Positions 61,681-64,000 of a stretch of 64,000 nt of DNA are shown here, one piece after another. The stretch spans positions 454,474-518,473 of the forward strand of contig PMOL01000004.1 of assembly GCA_003162415.1 (NCBI GenBank). The letters are read 5' to 3'. Source of the stretch: Candidatus Dormiibacterota bacterium (GTDB lineage Bacteria > Chloroflexota > Dormibacteria > Aeolococcales > Aeolococcaceae). Within the stretch, counting starts at the first letter, position 1. Each line of letters begins with the position of its first letter. The notes under the pieces were generated by a model, which ran no database searches, was not told the origin of the DNA, and saw only the letters and a list, made by a program, of their open reading frames with translations. The translations under genes were made by a program, and so were the position numbers.

Positions 61681-62507
61681 ACCGTCGCCTCCGCGGTCTC
61701 GATGGACGGCGCACCCTGGGAGTGGTAACCGCCGTCGACGTGAATCATCTCGCCGGTGATGGCGCGGGAGAGGTCGCTCAGCAGGAATGCGGTCGTGTCG
61801 GCGACCGGTCCGCTGTCCGAGCTGTCCCACCCCAGTGGGGCGCGGGTCCCCCACGAAGATTTCAGAGTCTCGAATCCAGGGATCGATCGTGCGGCGATGG
61901 TCTCGAGAGGGCCCGCCGAGATGGTGTTCACCCGGATCCGACGCGGACCCAGCTCTCGGGCGAGGTAGCGGGCAATTGCCTCGAGGGCAGCTTTCGCCGG
62001 CCCCATCCAGTCGTAGACCGGCCATGCGACGCGGGCGTCGAAGGTGAGCGTCACGATCGAGCCGCCGGTCTCGGGCATCAAAGGCGCGAACGCCGCCGCG
62101 AGAGTTTTCAGCGAGTAGCTGCTCACGTGGAACGCGGTGCTCACTGAGCTCCACGGTGCCTCGAGGAACCCGCCGCCCAGACAGTCGGGAGGCGCGAATC
62201 CGACCGCGTGGACCAGCCCGTCGACGCCGCCCCAGAGCCCCCGAACGTGCTCGGCAACCGCCTGCACCTGGGCGACGTCGGTGACGTCCATCTCGAGGAC
62301 TTCGGGCACCGGCTTGAGCCGCTGCGCGCTCTTCCGGGTCAGGCTCATCGCCCTCCCGAATGACGTGAGCACCACCTCGGCGCCGGCTGCCTGAGCGGCT
62401 GCGGCAATGGCGTAGGCGATGCTCCTCCGGGTCAGCACACCGGTGACGACGATTCGCTTGCCGCGGAGGAGATCGTGCAGTGGGGTCGACGGATTCTCGG
62501 TACTCAC
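61677..62507 (-). CDS. fabI: Enoyl-ACP reductase (NADH), FabI type
   Basis: Last reduction step of the fatty-acid elongation cycle; 276 residues. SDR fold with the FabI-specific N terminus VVTGVLTRRSIAYAIA in place of TGxxxGIG. The catalytic pair is Tyr155-x2-Met-x3-Lys162. NTISAGPLETIAARSIPGF and HVDGGYH are family blocks. GTG 62507 is preceded by TAAGGT (62517-62522) at 9 bp. First gene of the fabI-fabF-macro domain unit. FabI is the target of triclosan-type inhibitors. Confidence 0.94.
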   Translation of the reverse strand: MSTENPSTPLHDLLRGKRIVVTGVLTRRSIAYAIAAAAQAAGAEVVLTSFGRAMSLTRKSAQRLKPVPEVLEMDVTDVAQVQAVAEHVRGLWGGVDGLVHAVGFAPPDCLGGGFLEAPWSSVSTAFHVSSYSLKTLAAAFAPLMPETGGSIVTLTFDARVAWPVYDWMGPAKAALEAIARYLARELGPRRIRVNTISAGPLETIAARSIPGFETLKSSWGTRAPLGWDSSDSGPVADTTAFLLSDLSRAITGEMIHVDGGYHSQGAPSIETAEATV

Positions 62508-62546
62508 AGGCGTCGTACCTTATAAGGCTCGCACCGGGATCCGCAG

Positions 62547-63326
62547 TTACGCAGCAACGATCTCGAGCATCGCCGTGTGCCACGCCGGCGCGCCCGCAAG
62601 GATGTCGCCGCTGACGAACACCGCCTCGGGATCACCGGCCCAGTCGGTGACCACGCCACCTGCCTCGCGAACCAGCAGCGCCCCTGCCGCGATGTCCCAG
62701 AGTCCGAGGCCGAGCTCGAAGTATCCGTCGAACGCGCCTGCCCCGACGTAGGCGAGGTCGAGGCTCGCCGCGCCGGCACGGCGAAGGTCCTCGAAGCGCT
62801 CGAGTGCCCTGGTCATGACCGGCAGATACCGGGCAAGGCGCTCCTTGCGGCGGAATGGAAATCCGGTGGCGACCACACCCGCCCCCGGGTGAGTCGACAC
62901 GGAGAGACGGCGACCCTCGCGGTCAAAGGCACCCTCGCCTTCGGCCGCGCTCCACGCCTCACCAAGAAGCGGGGCGGTCACGGCACCGATCACCGGGCGG
63001 CCGTTCTCCATCAGGGCGATGCTGACCCCGACGACCGGGAAGCCGCGCACGAAGTTGGTGGTCCCGTCGACCGGATCGATCACCCACATGCGGTCACGGC
63101 GGGTGCCGCCGGACTCCTCGGCGAGGATCGCGATATCCGGCGCGCCCGCTTGAAGCACGCGAATCGCGGCCTGCTCCGCGGAACGGTCGACCTCGGTGAC
63201 GTAGTCGCCCGCGCTCTTGACCTCGGCGGTCAGCGTGCCCGGACGCGCATGCGCCCTGACGACCAGATCCCCCGCCGCCGCCGCCGCGGCAACCGCGAGC
63301 TCACGCAGAGTGTCGCGCTGGTGCAC
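62547..63326 (-). CDS. Inositol monophosphatase family protein
   Basis: Magnesium-dependent phosphatase of 259 residues acting on inositol phosphates or related compounds (fructose-1,6-bisphosphate, PAP or histidinol phosphate are alternatives in the family). Metal motifs: ILAEESGG, WVIDPVDGTTNFVRGFP (D-P-x-D-G-T-T-N) and GLGLWDIAAGALLVREAGG. GTG 63326 has TACCCT (63333-63338) 6 bp upstream, which decides it over the longer open frame. It overlaps the EAL gene 3' end by 26 bp. Confidence 0.92.
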   Translation of the reverse strand: MHQRDTLRELAVAAAAAAGDLVVRAHARPGTLTAEVKSAGDYVTEVDRSAEQAAIRVLQAGAPDIAILAEESGGTRRDRMWVIDPVDGTTNFVRGFPVVGVSIALMENGRPVIGAVTAPLLGEAWSAAEGEGAFDREGRRLSVSTHPGAGVVATGFPFRRKERLARYLPVMTRALERFEDLRRAGAASLDLAYVGAGAFDGYFELGLGLWDIAAGALLVREAGGVVTDWAGDPEAVFVSGDILAGAPAWHTAMLEIVAA

Positions 63327-64000
63327 CCGGTGAGGGTACCCGCCGCGGCCGGGCAGGCTTGCGCTTGGTGGCGGCGCGTGAGGCCGGCGCGGCGCGCGTG
63401 AAGAGCGCCGGGTCGAGCCCACCCTGGCGGAGCAGCGCCTCCATCGCGTCGGCCTCGCAGGGGCGCGCGAGGTGGAACCCCTGGGCCATCCCGCAGCCGA
63501 GCTCGTTGAGTCGCTCGACCTGGAGCGGGAGCTCGACCCCCTCGGCGACCAGCGCAAGGCGGAGCGCCTCGCCGTGGCGGACCACGGTCCGGGCCAGCTC
63601 ACCGCTCGAGTTGGGATCACCGAGCTCAGCGACCAGTGGGCGAGCGATCTTGAGGATGTCGATGGGGAGGCGCCGCAGGTAGGCAAGTGAGGTGTAGCCG
63701 GTGCCGACATCGTCGATGGCGACGTGGACGCCGGCTCGCTGGAGGGCGTCGAAGATCGTGATGGCTCCTTGAAGATTCTCGAGCACGGCGTTCTCGGTCA
63801 CCTCGAGGATCAGGCACGCGGGGTCGACGTCGATCCTGGCCAGGCACCTGGTCACCCGCTCGACGAGCGCCCCGCGGCTGAGCTCCCCGGCGGCAACGTT
63901 CACCGACATCGCCAGCTCGGGGGTTGCCGGGTAGACGGTCTGCCACCGACGCAGCTGCTCGCACGCGGTGCGGATCACGTACTCCTCGATCCGCTCGATC
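63301..64000 (-). CDS. EAL domain protein (cyclic di-GMP phosphodiesterase), 5'-truncated by window edge
   Basis: C-terminal 232 residues of an EAL domain protein. SVNVAAGELSR, LEVTENAVLENL, AIDDVGTGYTSLAYLRRLPIDILKI and VAEGVELPLQVERLNELGCGMAQGF carry the Asn, Glu, Asp-Asp, Lys, Glu and Gln positions expected in active enzymes. The Asp after Lys (usually LKID) is Ala. The EAL motif itself and any GGDEF or sensor domain lie beyond the edge. It ends with a basic, Pro/Ala-rich tail. Confidence 0.9.
   Translation of the reverse strand, partial: IERIEEYVIRTACEQLRRWQTVYPATPELAMSVNVAAGELSRGALVERVTRCLARIDVDPACLILEVTENAVLENLQGAITIFDALQRAGVHVAIDDVGTGYTSLAYLRRLPIDILKIARPLVAELGDPNSSGELARTVVRHGEALRLALVAEGVELPLQVERLNELGCGMAQGFHLARPCEADAMEALLRQGGLDPALFTRAAPASRAATKRKPARPRRVPSPGAPARHSA

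Noticed and set aside
61681..62583. Upstream extension of the FabF frame
   Set aside because: This stretch codes FabI in another frame; FabF starts at ATG 61680 with a 4-bp overlap.
63327..63710. Upstream extension of the inositol monophosphatase frame
   Set aside because: Overlaps the EAL domain coding frame; GTG 63326 has a properly spaced -10.

Overview
The window is a dense, high-GC bacterial chromosome segment. Genes abut or overlap by 1, 4 or 8 bp, and no gene-free stretch reaches 300 bp; the longest gap is 41267-41502. The gene set fits a free-living heterotroph of the Chloroflexota/Dormibacterota type: a cysteinyl-tRNA synthetase of the ITPYD...HLGH type, DUF2330, MpaB and S53 families, Tad-type minor pilins, a Phd/VapC pair, YCF48/BNR-like membrane proteins and an MprAB-like two-component system. 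No marker settles the phylum, so this placement is an inference. A striking feature is that a TANNNT -10 hexamer lies 5-11 bp before the start codon of more than 20 genes. This points to widespread leaderless transcription, and I used it to choose several start codons.

Layout, left to right. 1-3433: cysS-like gene (cut by the edge), Nudix hydrolase, tRNA-Asp, GNAT acetyltransferase, PPK2 polyphosphate kinase and alpha/beta hydrolase. 3459-12979 (minus): a peptide/nickel-type ABC importer with two different binding lipoproteins, two ATPases and two permeases, preceded by MpaB-like and nitrobindin-like genes. 13040-16795: PIG-L deacetylase, S9 peptidase, DUF2330 protein. 16960-21684: MarR regulator with MFS exporter, aldo/keto reductase, AMP-forming acyl-CoA synthetase. 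21817-24565: two convergent damaged genes, an S53 peptidase with at least four frameshifts and a double-hotdog thioesterase broken by a 13-bp tandem duplication. 24724-27770: TadE/TadG-like proteins and a TPR membrane protein.

27875-34650 is a histidine-degradation operon, hutH-hutU-hutG-hutI, ending in a class V aminotransferase; every junction overlaps. Then come a YyaL-type thioredoxin-domain protein, a BNR membrane protein, a CPBP protein, a HIT protein, a Phd/VapC toxin-antitoxin pair, a small ORF and purA. A probable 127-nt small RNA lies on the minus strand at 41294-41420. 41503-48625 holds a thioredoxin-NHL protein (one frameshift), a DnaJ/CbpA chaperone, a second BNR membrane protein, CcdA, and a histidine kinase/response regulator pair. 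CcdA, thioredoxin-NHL and YyaL suggest an exported thiol-redox system.

48724-56223: PHP phosphoesterase, tRNA-Lys, four 18-bp tandem repeats resembling IS21-type ends, a zinc-ribbon/methyltransferase pair, an acyl-CoA carboxylase carboxyltransferase, a frameshifted DUF11 surface protein with a VPATG-TM-basic tail, two small membrane proteins and uppP. 56264-64000: an MDR-type oxidoreductase, site-2 protease with CBS domains, GT87-like membrane glycosyltransferase, macro-domain protein, FabF, FabI, inositol monophosphatase and an EAL-domain protein cut by the right edge.

Four loci carry frameshifts: S53, thioesterase, thioredoxin-NHL and DUF11. Some single-base shifts may be assembly errors; the 13-bp duplication is less likely to be one.
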